A stretch of DNA of 64,000 bases from Edaphobacter lichenicola (GTDB taxonomy: Bacteria > Acidobacteriota > Terriglobia > Terriglobales > Acidobacteriaceae). The stretch is from assembly GCF_025264645.1 (NCBI RefSeq), contig NZ_CP073696.1, positions 3,038,001 to 3,102,000 of the forward strand, written 5' to 3'. A program made the translations under genes and the position numbers. Below, piece by piece: positions 36,332-45,800 of this stretch. Within the stretch, counting starts at the first letter, position 1. Every line of letters begins with the position of its first letter. Under the pieces are notes generated by a model. That model did no database searches. It saw only the letters and a program-made list of their open reading frames with translations, and had not been told where the DNA came from.

Positions 36332-36533
36332 CGCCGTCACCAGCCAAAAATAAAGTTCAAAAACGTGTCACTTTTTTAGACGCTCAAAAAGTGGCCTGCA
36401 ACGCACCACATTTACCACGCAACTCACCACGTTTTCACCACCAAAACACCACACAAAAACATCGGTTTTCTGCAAAACCCCCAGCAAAATCGCCATTCCA
36501 CCACGCCAGAAAAAAACTCGCCACACATGAAAG
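36332..36533. other. A/T-rich intergenic stretch between DUF488 gene and lon
   Basis: Many CCACG/CACCAC-like words and A-runs occur, but there is no gene. It holds the promoter region of the DUF488 gene on the minus strand; no clear -35/-10 pair was singled out. Confidence 0.35.
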
Positions 36534-36564
36534 AAAAAGGCGGCCCGGCAACCGCCGAACCGCC
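36534..36564 (-). terminator. Intrinsic terminator of lon
   Basis: On the minus strand an 11-bp stem with two G-T pairs (GGCGGTTCGGC / GCCGGGCCGCC, loop GGTT) is followed by TTTTT, about 27 nt past the lon stop. Confidence 0.85.
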
Positions 36565-36590
36565 CATTTTTATCTCACGAGAAGCAGATC

Positions 36591-39041
36591 TTAGACGGTA
36601 GCGTGAAGTACCTCTTCACGAACCACCTCGTCCTGCGCCTTCTCCCGCTGCGTCTTCGGAAGCGCAACCGCCAGCACATCCTCAATCCGGGTAGCGTAAT
36701 GAATCGTCACGCCCTCCGTCTGATCCGGCGTTAAGTCCTCATCCACCTGCTGTTTGCAGTCCGTCGGCAAAATCACATCCCGCACGCCGGCCCGCTTCGC
36801 CGCAAGGAACTTCTCCTTGATTCCGCCAACCGGCAACACATTGCCGCTCAACGTTATCTCGCCCGTCATCGCCGTCAGCGGATGCACCGGAGTGTCCGTC
36901 AACAGGCTCACCAGAGCAGTCGCCATCGTCACACCAGCCGACGGACCATCCTTCGGAATCGCACCTGCAGGTACGTGAATATGCAGATCCGTATCCTTGG
37001 TAAAGTCCTCATCGAGCCCTAACGACGCGGCATTCGAGCGTACCCAGGTCAACGCCGCCTGCATGCTCTCCTTCATCACATCACCGATCTGACCAGTAAT
37101 CGTGAAGCCACCTTTACCCTTCATCCGGTTCGCTTCAATGAACAACACATCGCCGCCCGCCGGTGTCCACGCAAGTCCGACAGCAACACCAGCACGCTTG
37201 GTTCGCTCCGCAATCTCTGTATCCACGCGCACCTTGATACCACCAAGGAACTCATGAACAATCTCCGGAGTGATCACAACCTTCTCCGTCGCGCCCTCCG
37301 CGATCTTGCGCGCAACCTTGCGGCACACCGTTCCAATCTGCTGTTCGAGCTTACGAACACCCGCCTCCCGCGTGTAGTGCCGCGCGATCAGATGTACGCT
37401 TTCCTTCGGAAACTCGATGTTCTCTTCCTTAATTCCGTTCTCTTTGATCTGACGCGGAATAAGGTATTTGATGGCGATGTTCACCTTCTCCTCTTCCGTA
37501 TAACCGGTCAGCTCAATGATCTCCATACGATCAAGCAATGGCCCTGGAATCGTATCCAGCTGATTCGCCGTGCAGATAAACAGCACCTTGCTCAAATCAA
37601 ACGGCTGATCGAGATAGTTATCGCGGAACGTATTGTTCTGCTCCGGATCAAGCGTCTCAAGCAACGCGCTCGCGGGATCTCCCCTGAAGTCGCGTCCCAG
37701 CTTGTCGATCTCATCCAGCATGAACACGGGGTCTTTCACCTCAACCCGCTTCAGATGCTGAATAATCTGTCCTGGCAGCGCGCCGATATACGTTCTCCGG
37801 TGCCCACGAATCTCCGCCTCATCATGCATGCCGCCCAGCGAGATCCTTGAAAACTTGCGATCCAACGCCTTCGCAATCGACCGCCCCAGCGAGGTCTTAC
37901 CCACACCCGGAGGCCCAACAAAGCAAAGGATCGGCCCCTTCATATCGGGTTTCAAACGCCGCACCGAAAGGTAGTCCAGAATGCGATCCTTCACCTTCTT
38001 CAGGCCATAGTGATCCTCATCGAGAATCCCCTTCGCTTTCAGAATGTCTACCTCGCCTGACGACGTCTTGCCCCACGGCAACACCGCGAGCCACTCCACA
38101 TAGTTCCGCGTCAGTGAGTAGTCCGCGGCAGCAGGATTCATCCGGCTCAGACGGCCCAGCTCTTTCAGGGCGTCCTTCTTCACATCGTCTGGCATCCCTG
38201 CGTTTTCAATCTTCTCTTTCAGGTCAGCGATATCCTTCTGGGTGTCGTCCTGGTCGCCCAGCTCCTTCTGAATCGCCTTCAACTGCTCGCGCAGATAGTA
38301 GTCCCGCTGCGACGACTGCACCGAATCCTGCACCTCAGTCTGGATCTTGTTGCGCAGCTGCTGCACCTCAAGTTCTTTGGCGAGATGTTTGTTGATGCGC
38401 TCCAGACGAGCCGAAACATCTGGCGTCTCCAGCAGCTCCTGCTTGTCAGTCGTCGTCAAGAACGGAAGCGACGATGCAATAAAGTCCGCCAATCGCCCGG
38501 GCTCATCGATATTGATCGCGATCGTCTGCAGGTCATCGCTCAGAGTCGGAGACGAGGTCACAATCTGCTGGAACTGGCTTACCACGTTCCGCTGCAGCGC
38601 CTCAGCCTCCGGCGTCTGCTGTGGCTCGACGTCGGGAATCGCCTCATACTCCGCCGTCATAAACGGCGTCAGCTGCGCAAACCCACCCAGATGCACCCGC
38701 TCATTGCCCTCGGTAAAGACGAAGAGGCTTTGGTTCGGCATCTTGACGACCTTATGCACCGTCGCTCGCGTTCCGGTGGCAAACAAATCCGCTGCCTGGG
38801 GCGAATCCTGCCGAGCATCCCGCTGCGCCACCACAAGAATGGTCTTCTCCTCGCCCAGCGATTGAATTAACTGGATCGAGCTCTCGCGCCCTACCGTCAG
38901 GGGCAACACTGCGTGAGGAAATAAAACCGTATCCCGCACCGGCAGCACAGGAATAGGACGCCTGCCAGTCACTTCAGCGCTGGACTCTACGCTGTTTTTT
39001 GCTGCTGTCGGCTGAATCACACTTACAAAGTCGCTTGGCAT
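36591..39041 (-). CDS. lon: ATP-dependent protease Lon
   Basis: This 816-residue AAA+ serine protease degrades damaged and regulatory proteins. The N-domain starts PIPVLPVRDTVLFPHAVLPL. Walker A is GPPGVGKTSLG (about 375) and Walker B VFMLDEIDKLG. The C-terminal protease has the catalytic Ser in PKDGPSAGVTMATAL (about 700) and Lys in LPVGGIKEKFLAAKRAG (about 742). AGAGGT lies 7 nt before the ATG at 39041; the frame is open further to 39212, but those 57 residues are unlike Lon. Ends at a strong terminator. Confidence 0.96.
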   Translation of the reverse strand: MPSDFVSVIQPTAAKNSVESSAEVTGRRPIPVLPVRDTVLFPHAVLPLTVGRESSIQLIQSLGEEKTILVVAQRDARQDSPQAADLFATGTRATVHKVVKMPNQSLFVFTEGNERVHLGGFAQLTPFMTAEYEAIPDVEPQQTPEAEALQRNVVSQFQQIVTSSPTLSDDLQTIAINIDEPGRLADFIASSLPFLTTTDKQELLETPDVSARLERINKHLAKELEVQQLRNKIQTEVQDSVQSSQRDYYLREQLKAIQKELGDQDDTQKDIADLKEKIENAGMPDDVKKDALKELGRLSRMNPAAADYSLTRNYVEWLAVLPWGKTSSGEVDILKAKGILDEDHYGLKKVKDRILDYLSVRRLKPDMKGPILCFVGPPGVGKTSLGRSIAKALDRKFSRISLGGMHDEAEIRGHRRTYIGALPGQIIQHLKRVEVKDPVFMLDEIDKLGRDFRGDPASALLETLDPEQNNTFRDNYLDQPFDLSKVLFICTANQLDTIPGPLLDRMEIIELTGYTEEEKVNIAIKYLIPRQIKENGIKEENIEFPKESVHLIARHYTREAGVRKLEQQIGTVCRKVARKIAEGATEKVVITPEIVHEFLGGIKVRVDTEIAERTKRAGVAVGLAWTPAGGDVLFIEANRMKGKGGFTITGQIGDVMKESMQAALTWVRSNAASLGLDEDFTKDTDLHIHVPAGAIPKDGPSAGVTMATALVSLLTDTPVHPLTAMTGEITLSGNVLPVGGIKEKFLAAKRAGVRDVILPTDCKQQVDEDLTPDQTEGVTIHYATRIEDVLAVALPKTQREKAQDEVVREEVLHATV

Positions 39042-39426
39042 TGAGTGTACCTCTATCAGATTATCAACTATTCGATGCAGCAAGTCTTCATCTGGTCGCA
39101 AATCCGGCCCCTCTCTCCTGGAACGATCTTCCATCCCCTGTGTCATCGGCCATAAGTCCAATCCCATCAGTGGAATAACCGACAGAGTCACAAAACTTCG
39201 CCAGTTTGCCACATCCCAGAGCTTCTTGATCTGAATCTAAACCCGGGGGCAAGCGCTCTAGTAGAGAATCGTCCGCCCGAGGAAACCCAAGAAAAATTGG
39301 GTTCCGACTCGAGACAGACTGCTCGCAGTATTCGGCATCCTACGCCTTCCCTCGGCCAGACGCTACGTTAGCAATCGCAATTTCTCGATTGAATTTCAAA
39401 AAAAAGACGAGCCACGCAACCCGCTC
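39042..39426. other. Intergenic stretch between lon and pheA
   Basis: No gene is recognised. AACCCAA-GAAAAA-TTGGGTT at 39284-39303 forms a 7-bp hairpin in the lon upstream region, and CAATCG/CGATTG at 39372-39391 form another inverted repeat. On the minus strand eight Ts (39398-39405) lie about 22 nt past the pheA stop, following a short GAGC/GCTC stem, which could end pheA transcription. No heat-shock CIRCE element is seen. Confidence 0.4.
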
Positions 39427-40257
39427 CTAAGCCGCCTTGTACCAACCCAAAACCTTCACCATCCGACAATGCCCCTTCAACGCCGCCAAGGCTTTTTCCG
39501 CCTTCCCCGGTGAATCGAATCGCACATCGACATAAAACACATACTCCCACGGGCTACCGGGCACCGGTCTCGACTCAATCTTTGTCAGATCGACGCCTGC
39601 ATCAGCCAACAGCTGCAGTGCCACCACCAATGTTCCAGGACGATGCTCAATAGCAAACGCCATGCTCATCTTGTTTCTATCTGCCGCGGCCAGTTCACTG
39701 GAGCTGGTTTCCTCGCTCCGCAAAAGGTGAAATCGCGTGTAATTCTCTGCGTGATCTTCTACACCAGAGATCACCACCTCGGCGCCATACTCCTTGGCAG
39801 CAAGCTCAGGAGCAATTCCTGCTGTATCCCGTAATCCACCCTCCATCAAGTGCTTCACGCTTCCCGCCGTATCGTAGAACGACATCACTTCCATCTCCGG
39901 GTGCGCTGCCAAAAATCGACGGCATTGCGACAAAGCCACCGGATGCGACATCACCCGCCGCACCTGCTCCAGCTTCACTCCCGGCATCGCAATCAGGTTG
40001 TGGCGGATACGCAAAAGGCTCTCGCGCTCAATCTGGACAGGCATCTCAAGCAGCAGATCGTAGTGTTCTGCCACCGATCCATGCAGACTGTTCTCAATTG
40101 GAAGCACCGCACCATCGACTTCCCCTGACACGACCTTTGCAAGCACCTGCCCGGATAACGCGCAAGCGATGATCTCCACATCCTCATCGTTGCCCAGCAT
40201 CTCGACGGTCGCCATGTGACTGTTTGACCCTAACTCACCTTGAATTGCTACCTTCAA
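39427..40257 (-). CDS. pheA: Prephenate dehydratase
   Basis: This 276-residue monofunctional enzyme turns prephenate into phenylpyruvate in phenylalanine synthesis. The catalytic domain has KVAIQGELGSNSHMA, GAVLPIENSLHGSV and SHPVALSQCRRFL; NYTRFHLL contains the conserved Thr-Arg-Phe. The C-terminal ACT domain has AIEHRPGTLVVALQLLADAGVDLTKIESRP, whose ESRP motif binds Phe for feedback inhibition. It stands alone. Confidence 0.95.
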   Translation of the reverse strand: MKVAIQGELGSNSHMATVEMLGNDEDVEIIACALSGQVLAKVVSGEVDGAVLPIENSLHGSVAEHYDLLLEMPVQIERESLLRIRHNLIAMPGVKLEQVRRVMSHPVALSQCRRFLAAHPEMEVMSFYDTAGSVKHLMEGGLRDTAGIAPELAAKEYGAEVVISGVEDHAENYTRFHLLRSEETSSSELAAADRNKMSMAFAIEHRPGTLVVALQLLADAGVDLTKIESRPVPGSPWEYVFYVDVRFDSPGKAEKALAALKGHCRMVKVLGWYKAA

Positions 40258-40419
40258 TCCGATTACCTCGTTGATTTCTTTGTGAATTCACATTTTATTC
40301 TTCGCTGCGGCAACCCGACTGAGACGCTCCGCAACTTACCACATGAAGGGCCTGAGTTTCTGAATACCATCACTGCGAACCGGAGTAGCTAAAAACCGGC
40401 AACCGTCTAGGAGAACGAA

Positions 40420-40569
40420 ATGCTTTGGACAATCACCATTATTCTTTTCATCCTCTGGGTCGTAGGACTCGTCAGCAGTTACACCCTCGGCGGATGGATT
40501 CACATCCTTCTGGTCCTTGCCATCATCGTGCTCATCTTCAACCTGATGTCCGGAAGACGAGCGCTCTAA
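40420..40569 (+). CDS. lmo0937-type small membrane protein, 49 aa
   Basis: The frame MLWTITIILFILWVVGLVSS... GRRAL is almost entirely two hydrophobic helices joined by a short SYTLGGWIH loop. AGGAG precedes the ATG at 40420 by about 6 nt. The length and sequence fit the lmo0937 family, which is often found near stress genes. CsbD follows 54 nt downstream. Confidence 0.8.
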   Translation: MLWTITIILFILWVVGLVSSYTLGGWIHILLVLAIIVLIFNLMSGRRAL

Positions 40570-40623
40570 CATACCTGTACCCACCAGCAGCCCTCCCAAT
40601 TCACCGGAAGTAAGGAGCAAACA

Positions 40624-40959
40624 ATGAACACCGAAAAGATTGAAGGAAAATTCGACCAGGTAGCGGGCAAGATTAAACAAAGCGTAGGCGAAGCAGTTGG
40701 CAACCAAAAGCTTGCAAACTCAGGCGTAGCCGATCAAGTAAAAGGTGCCGCTAAAGAAACCTGGGGCAATGCGAAAGATACAGCAGCCGTTGTCCACGAC
40801 GACACACGCGCTCGAGCTGACGTTGAAGGTGACAACCTGAAAGATCGTGCGGAAACCTCAGCTCACAACATGCGCGAGAAGATCGCCGAAACGGCTCAAA
40901 ACGTCAAGAACTCAGTCAATGAGAAGTTAGACAACATCAAGCGTGAGCATCGCAGCTAA
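40624..40959 (+). CDS. CsbD family stress protein
   Basis: This 111-residue hydrophilic protein begins MNTEKIEGKFDQVAGKIKQSVGEAVGN, the CsbD signature, and continues with repeats of amphipathic, Lys/Ala-rich helix like LEA proteins. CsbD is a general-stress protein in Bacillus with unknown mechanism. AAGGAGC lies 5 nt before the ATG. It ends at an intrinsic terminator. Confidence 0.93.
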   Translation: MNTEKIEGKFDQVAGKIKQSVGEAVGNQKLANSGVADQVKGAAKETWGNAKDTAAVVHDDTRARADVEGDNLKDRAETSAHNMREKIAETAQNVKNSVNEKLDNIKREHRS

Positions 40960-40979
40960 TTGCAACCATGCCGCAACGG

Positions 40980-41004
40980 AAGGCCCGCGAAAGTGGGCCT
41001 TTCT
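40980..41004 (+). terminator. Intrinsic terminator after csbD-like gene
   Basis: AAGGCCCGC-GAAA-GTGGGCCTT folds into a 9-bp stem with a GAAA tetraloop and one G-T pair, followed by TCT. It abuts the stop of the convergent ubiA-like gene. Confidence 0.8.
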
Positions 41005-41869
41005 ATCTCCTCATCAAAACATCCGCCGCAACAAATCCAAAGAACACGATTGAAATAACCCCATTCAAGGTAAAGAATGCTGCGTTCATTCGTCTCAAAT
41101 CCTTCGGCGAGATGATCGAGTGCTCATAGAGCAGCAGAATCGCGACCAGCCCCAAACCAATCATCGCAACCGTACCCAGACCAAATAGCTTCATCAACCA
41201 GCAAAGCAGCAGCAACATACCCAGATGCATGCCACGCGCAATCCAGAACGCTGCTTTCAGGCCGAAAGCCTGCGGCACGCTGTTTAGTCCCACCTTACGA
41301 TCGTGCTCGAAGTCCTGGCACGCATACAACACATCAAACCCACCCACCCACAGCATTACCGCAGCAGTCAAAACTACGATCCTGGCATCCAGCGATCCCC
41401 TCACCGCAATCCACGCAGCCGAAGGCGCAATTCCCAACGCCAATCCCAGCACAATGTGCGACCACCGTGTCACTCGTTTCATGTAGCTGTAGGCCAAAAC
41501 CACCAGTAGCGCTATCGGCGCCAACTCCAGAGTCAGCCGATTTAGCATCGCCGCTCCCACCACAAACAGAGCAATCGACACAACAACAAATCCGCCGACA
41601 AACCCCATGCTGAGAGTCCCCGCCGGAAGCGCTCGCATAGCGGTCCTAGGATTCGCCGCATCCAACTGCGCGTCCGCCAGACGATTGAACGCCATCGCCG
41701 CCGACCGCGCTGCCACCATGCATACGATGATCCAACCGAGGACCCGCAGCGTCGGCCATCCGCCCGCGGCCAGTACTGCTCCCGTCAATGCAAACGGCAA
41801 CGCAAACACCGAGTGCTCCCACTTGATCATCTCCAGCGTTACAGCCGTACTCTTCCAAAGTGATGCCAT
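41003..41869 (-). CDS. UbiA-like polyprenyltransferase
   Basis: This 288-residue membrane enzyme with nine hydrophobic stretches carries the first Asp-rich motif NRLADAQLDAANPRT and the second DFEHDRKVGLNSVPQAFG, both needed to bind prenyl diphosphate and magnesium. WEHSVFALPFALTGAVLAAGG is the UbiA start. It prenylates an aromatic ring in quinone synthesis; in this phylum the menaquinone (futalosine, MqnP) role is likely, but this is inference. I chose the ATG at 41869; a TTG at 41920 would extend it. Confidence 0.88.
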   Translation of the reverse strand: MASLWKSTAVTLEMIKWEHSVFALPFALTGAVLAAGGWPTLRVLGWIIVCMVAARSAAMAFNRLADAQLDAANPRTAMRALPAGTLSMGFVGGFVVVSIALFVVGAAMLNRLTLELAPIALLVVLAYSYMKRVTRWSHIVLGLALGIAPSAAWIAVRGSLDARIVVLTAAVMLWVGGFDVLYACQDFEHDRKVGLNSVPQAFGLKAAFWIARGMHLGMLLLLCWLMKLFGLGTVAMIGLGLVAILLLYEHSIISPKDLRRMNAAFFTLNGVISIVFFGFVAADVLMRR

Positions 41870-41936
41870 CTCTCTATCGTAAAAGAATTGAGCCGCGCCG
41901 ACAGTGCCGGCCCGGCTCAAACTCCCAAAACCCGAC

Positions 41937-42743
41937 CTATTTGTCCGATTTATCCGGCGAGCCGCCAGCTACTTCCAGGTTATTTATTACCTTGAACACT
42001 CCCGAAACCGTATTGGCGCGTATATTCGTTACGTCCTTGTCAGCTTGGGAATCCACGACGCCCGACAATGTCACATTCCCATTGACCACAGTGATTCGAA
42101 TAGGCTTCGCGGGATCAATGGCGTATTTATTTAACTGAATCGCACCGTAGATCGCACGCGCCTCAGCCAGTCGAATCCGATCGTCCATCGGAGACGCCGG
42201 CGCGACCTCGATATTGTCGATCACATCTTTCACTCCCACATAGTTTTCGACCAGACTAATCGCAGAATCCTTATCCGTCGGCCCATACGCAGTACCACCC
42301 AACGTCACAACACCGTTTTCCACGCCGATCGTAAATGCATTAAAAGCCGTCGTCCCATAGCCCACGCGATCGTATGCCAGCTTCTCCGCAAGTTTGTCAC
42401 GCAGCGTTGTATCATCGACCGTCGGCCCCGCAACCTCAATCAGATTTTCGACGCCCTTCACATTCTTGCGATGATGCGTTCGGTCATCTGCATCCACCTT
42501 TGCGCTATACAGATCCACCGTTCCCGACAACGTCACAACGCCGTTCTGAACCGAACTCTTAACATCTTTGAATCTTTTGTTATCCAGCGCCTTCGTCACC
42601 TCCGCCTGGATCTGCGCATCGTTTGGACCATTGGCACCGCTCGCGGCAGGGGTCTGGGCGACACCACTCGCCGCTCCACCCATCATCAACACGCTGGTAA
42701 ACGCGATTAAAACCTTACGTCCAACATCCTTCGTCCCACTCAT
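41937..42743 (-). CDS. Exported protein with three BON domains
   Basis: This 268-residue protein has a signal peptide ending near ASGVAQ and three BON domains with the GxVxLxGxV core: NGVVTLSGTVDLYSAK (about 67-82), NGVVTLGGTAYGPTDKD and NGNVTLSGVVDSQADKD. BON domains bind membranes or glycan surfaces; OsmY is a periplasmic stress example. It lies 94 nt downstream of the tamB stop and may belong to the same unit. Confidence 0.9.
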   Translation of the reverse strand: MSGTKDVGRKVLIAFTSVLMMGGAASGVAQTPAASGANGPNDAQIQAEVTKALDNKRFKDVKSSVQNGVVTLSGTVDLYSAKVDADDRTHHRKNVKGVENLIEVAGPTVDDTTLRDKLAEKLAYDRVGYGTTAFNAFTIGVENGVVTLGGTAYGPTDKDSAISLVENYVGVKDVIDNIEVAPASPMDDRIRLAEARAIYGAIQLNKYAIDPAKPIRITVVNGNVTLSGVVDSQADKDVTNIRANTVSGVFKVINNLEVAGGSPDKSDK

Positions 42744-42837
42744 TGTCTTTCCTCCAGAAGTTCAGGCAGCAGTTTCACACGTGTGGAACTGCCGCCGCAG
42801 GTCGCACTCTGTACGATGCAATTTTGGCCGCGCCCGC

Positions 42838-45800
42838 CTAGCGATATCGTTTTCGGAGCTTATAAACGATACTGAACACACCCGATTCATCGCGCCCCAC
42901 CACAATCGAATTATCGTGGTTCAAGTCATACTGCACTTGGATCAACTGTTGCGCCGACGTGTTCACATTTGTCGCAAAGGTAGCTGTAATCTGCCGCGAC
43001 AGCTGCTGTTGCACAGTAATCCTGGCCGACGAACCACCCAGGGTCCCAACAAATGCCGGATCGATCTTCACGCTGCCGACCCCAAACAACTTCTCAACAC
43101 GATTACTCACAGTGGCATTCAAAGCGCCGCCAAGCAACGCGCTCGTCGTTGGGTCCGTCCCCTGTTGCGCCTGCCGTTCTTGGTAGAGTTGCGCCTCCTC
43201 CTGCGTCCTACCCAGAGCCAGCAGTGCAAACACATCCGACTCACTCAGCGGAGGCTCCGATCGATACGTCGGCTTCAGATTCGTCGACGTCCCATGCAGC
43301 CCAATCGTGATGTCGTAGTTCTCTACTTGGGCCGTAGCATCCAAATCGATGATCGGGTCGATTCGCACCGGGTTGGTAAAGTAAATATCCCCCCGCTGCA
43401 GCTGATACTTCGTGCCTGCAAACGTTGCACTACCCTCGTTGATCTCGATCCGCCCCAGCACAGAAGGCACAGCGGCCGTCCCGCGAATCTGCAGATTGAC
43501 CGTCCCAGCCAGCTTTGCATACGAGTTCTGAAAATCAAGCTGCGGAGCGCTTGTCACATGCACATCCAGCCGAATCTTGTTCGCAGGCGAGTTCGGATCA
43601 GGCGGCGCGCTCACCCCACCCGCCGAGCCAAACGCCGCAAAGTCGACGTCGGCGCCGATCCCAAACCGAGTCATCAAAATTGTGCCGCTCAACAACGCGC
43701 TCTCTGTCCCGCCTTGCAACTTCAGATTTGCATTCGCCGTCGCACTCAATCCATACAGCCGCACTCGCACCACGTCGCCCGTCGCAGTCAGATCGGCGTA
43801 CACCCCATTCCGATAGCGAATCGAACCACCGATCTTCAGCGTCCCTCCGCCAGTAGTTGCGGTTAGACTCTGAACCTGCAGCCGATCGTCGTTGAACACC
43901 AGCGTGCCATTCATATTGCTCAACCCATTCGGCACACCATCGATCGCAACATTCACATTGTCGAACTGCACCTTGCCCGTCAGCTCAGGATTCGTCACAT
44001 GCCCACCCGCTGCTACTGTGAACTCCATCTTCCCAGTAGAGATGATGTCGTTATCGAACGTGTGCAACAGGGTCATACTCACGCTGCCAACCGCCTTCAC
44101 ATCCAACTTGCCACCCTTCGGATCGCTGCCCCCAAACAGCTCGCCCGTACCGCTCGCTCTCATGTCGGTATCTTGCCCGGTAATGTGAACCTGCTCGAGC
44201 GTTGCGACACCATCGCGCAGCCCCACCCGTAGCGGCTCAGCCGCCTTCAACTCGACCCCTTGCAACTTCACATCCACCTGGCTGAACTCAGCCTCTCCAC
44301 TCAGAGCCTTTGGCGTCTTCAACGGGCCACTCACCGTAGCCGTCCCGTTGATCATCGACTCCGCCTTCATACTTCCTGGCCCAAACATTGCCAGCGGCTT
44401 GCCAATATTCAGCCCCGCCACCGTAAGCTTCGCTTGTATATCGTAGTCGCCGGTCAGCCGCGTCTGTCCCGAGGCATCCAGCTTCGCCCCAACCAGCGTC
44501 GAGTTCGCAGAGAAGTACACCACCTCACCCTGGCTATGCGCCTCAACCGCAGCCTCGCCAATCCCCTGCCCACGATACGTAACACCAGTGAGCCTCAAAT
44601 CCGCTTTAAGTCCCGGCTGCGTCATCGTCCCACTCGCGTCTGCAACGAAGTTCACCGTACCATCCACTTCAGACTTCGCCTTCTGCACCGTCGAAAACTT
44701 CGACAGCAAAATATCATGTCCTGCAATATGACCATGCAGACGGTCCGTTCCCATGTCGTACCCGCCGTTGCCGGCAACCTGCATCCCATGCACCTTCAGC
44801 ACAACGTTATTCGCTTCCACATCCTTCCCTTGCACCGTCACGTCCGCCACGGCAGACTCATACGGTTCGCCGTAAGCAACACCATTCATCAACGAAAGAT
44901 GACCACCACCACTCAAACTCCGCAACGTCCCAATCGCATGGCCATTGAGTGCAACCGCTCCCGTCAGTGGAATCTTCCCCTGTTGTCCTGCGATCTGCAT
45001 CACGTCAATGATCTGTGCATTGGCCAGCTGCACCTTGGCATCCAGAGCCATCCCGTCATCCCATAAATACGTCGTAACGCCGCGCCGCGACACCACCTTC
45101 CGCGGCGCAATCTTACCGGTTACATTCAGCACTGACGTTCCACGCTTGATCGTCGAAGTCGCCACCACCACTCCACTATTCGGCGAATACTCCGCATCAG
45201 TCACTACCGAATCAAGCAGAACATCCGTCGTCTCCAGCTTGAACTCCGCATTCGTCGCCTGCAGGTGGCCTTTCACATCGAGATCGGCGATCTGCCCCTT
45301 CGCTGTCCCATTGAACTGCATCGCTCCATGCAACACGACAGGTATCGCCGCCGTACCTCTCTTCCCATTTCCTTCAAGATCGAGCGTCGTCAGCAGCTGG
45401 TTGTACTCCGAGAGATCGCGTACCGTCATATCGACCTTCAAGTCCGTTAGCGGATCACCTTCGTTCACCCCCAATATCCCCGACGCCTCAAAGTTCGTCT
45501 CCGGCATCTGCAATGAAACCCGTTGGATTCGCACCGTCTCATTGCGGCCCGAGTAGTGTGCCAGCGTCTGCCCCGTCACCGGCACATCATTCAAAGCGCC
45601 GCGGCGCTTCACACCCGTGGGCGCAAACGTCAGACTCCCATCCACCTCCACGGTATCCGCGACATACTTCGCCGGTCCGCCCCACTCCACCTTCACCGGC
45701 CCAGTCACCGCTGTATCAAATCCCAGATCGCCATAGTTCTCGGGAGCAGTTACATCCATAATCGTGCGCAGCGGAATCCTCGTGACCACCGCAGTCAAAT

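Noticed and set aside
39042..39212. 57-residue N-terminal extension of Lon
   Set aside because: Not Lon-like; the ATG at 39041 has a good AGAGGT site.
39284..39303. AACCCAA/TTGGGTT hairpin as a terminator or heat-shock element
   Set aside because: Short stem, no T-run, wrong sequence for CIRCE; kept only as a note.
42568..43866. Plus-strand frame of 432 residues over tamB
   Set aside because: Antisense of tamB, no domain or ribosome site.
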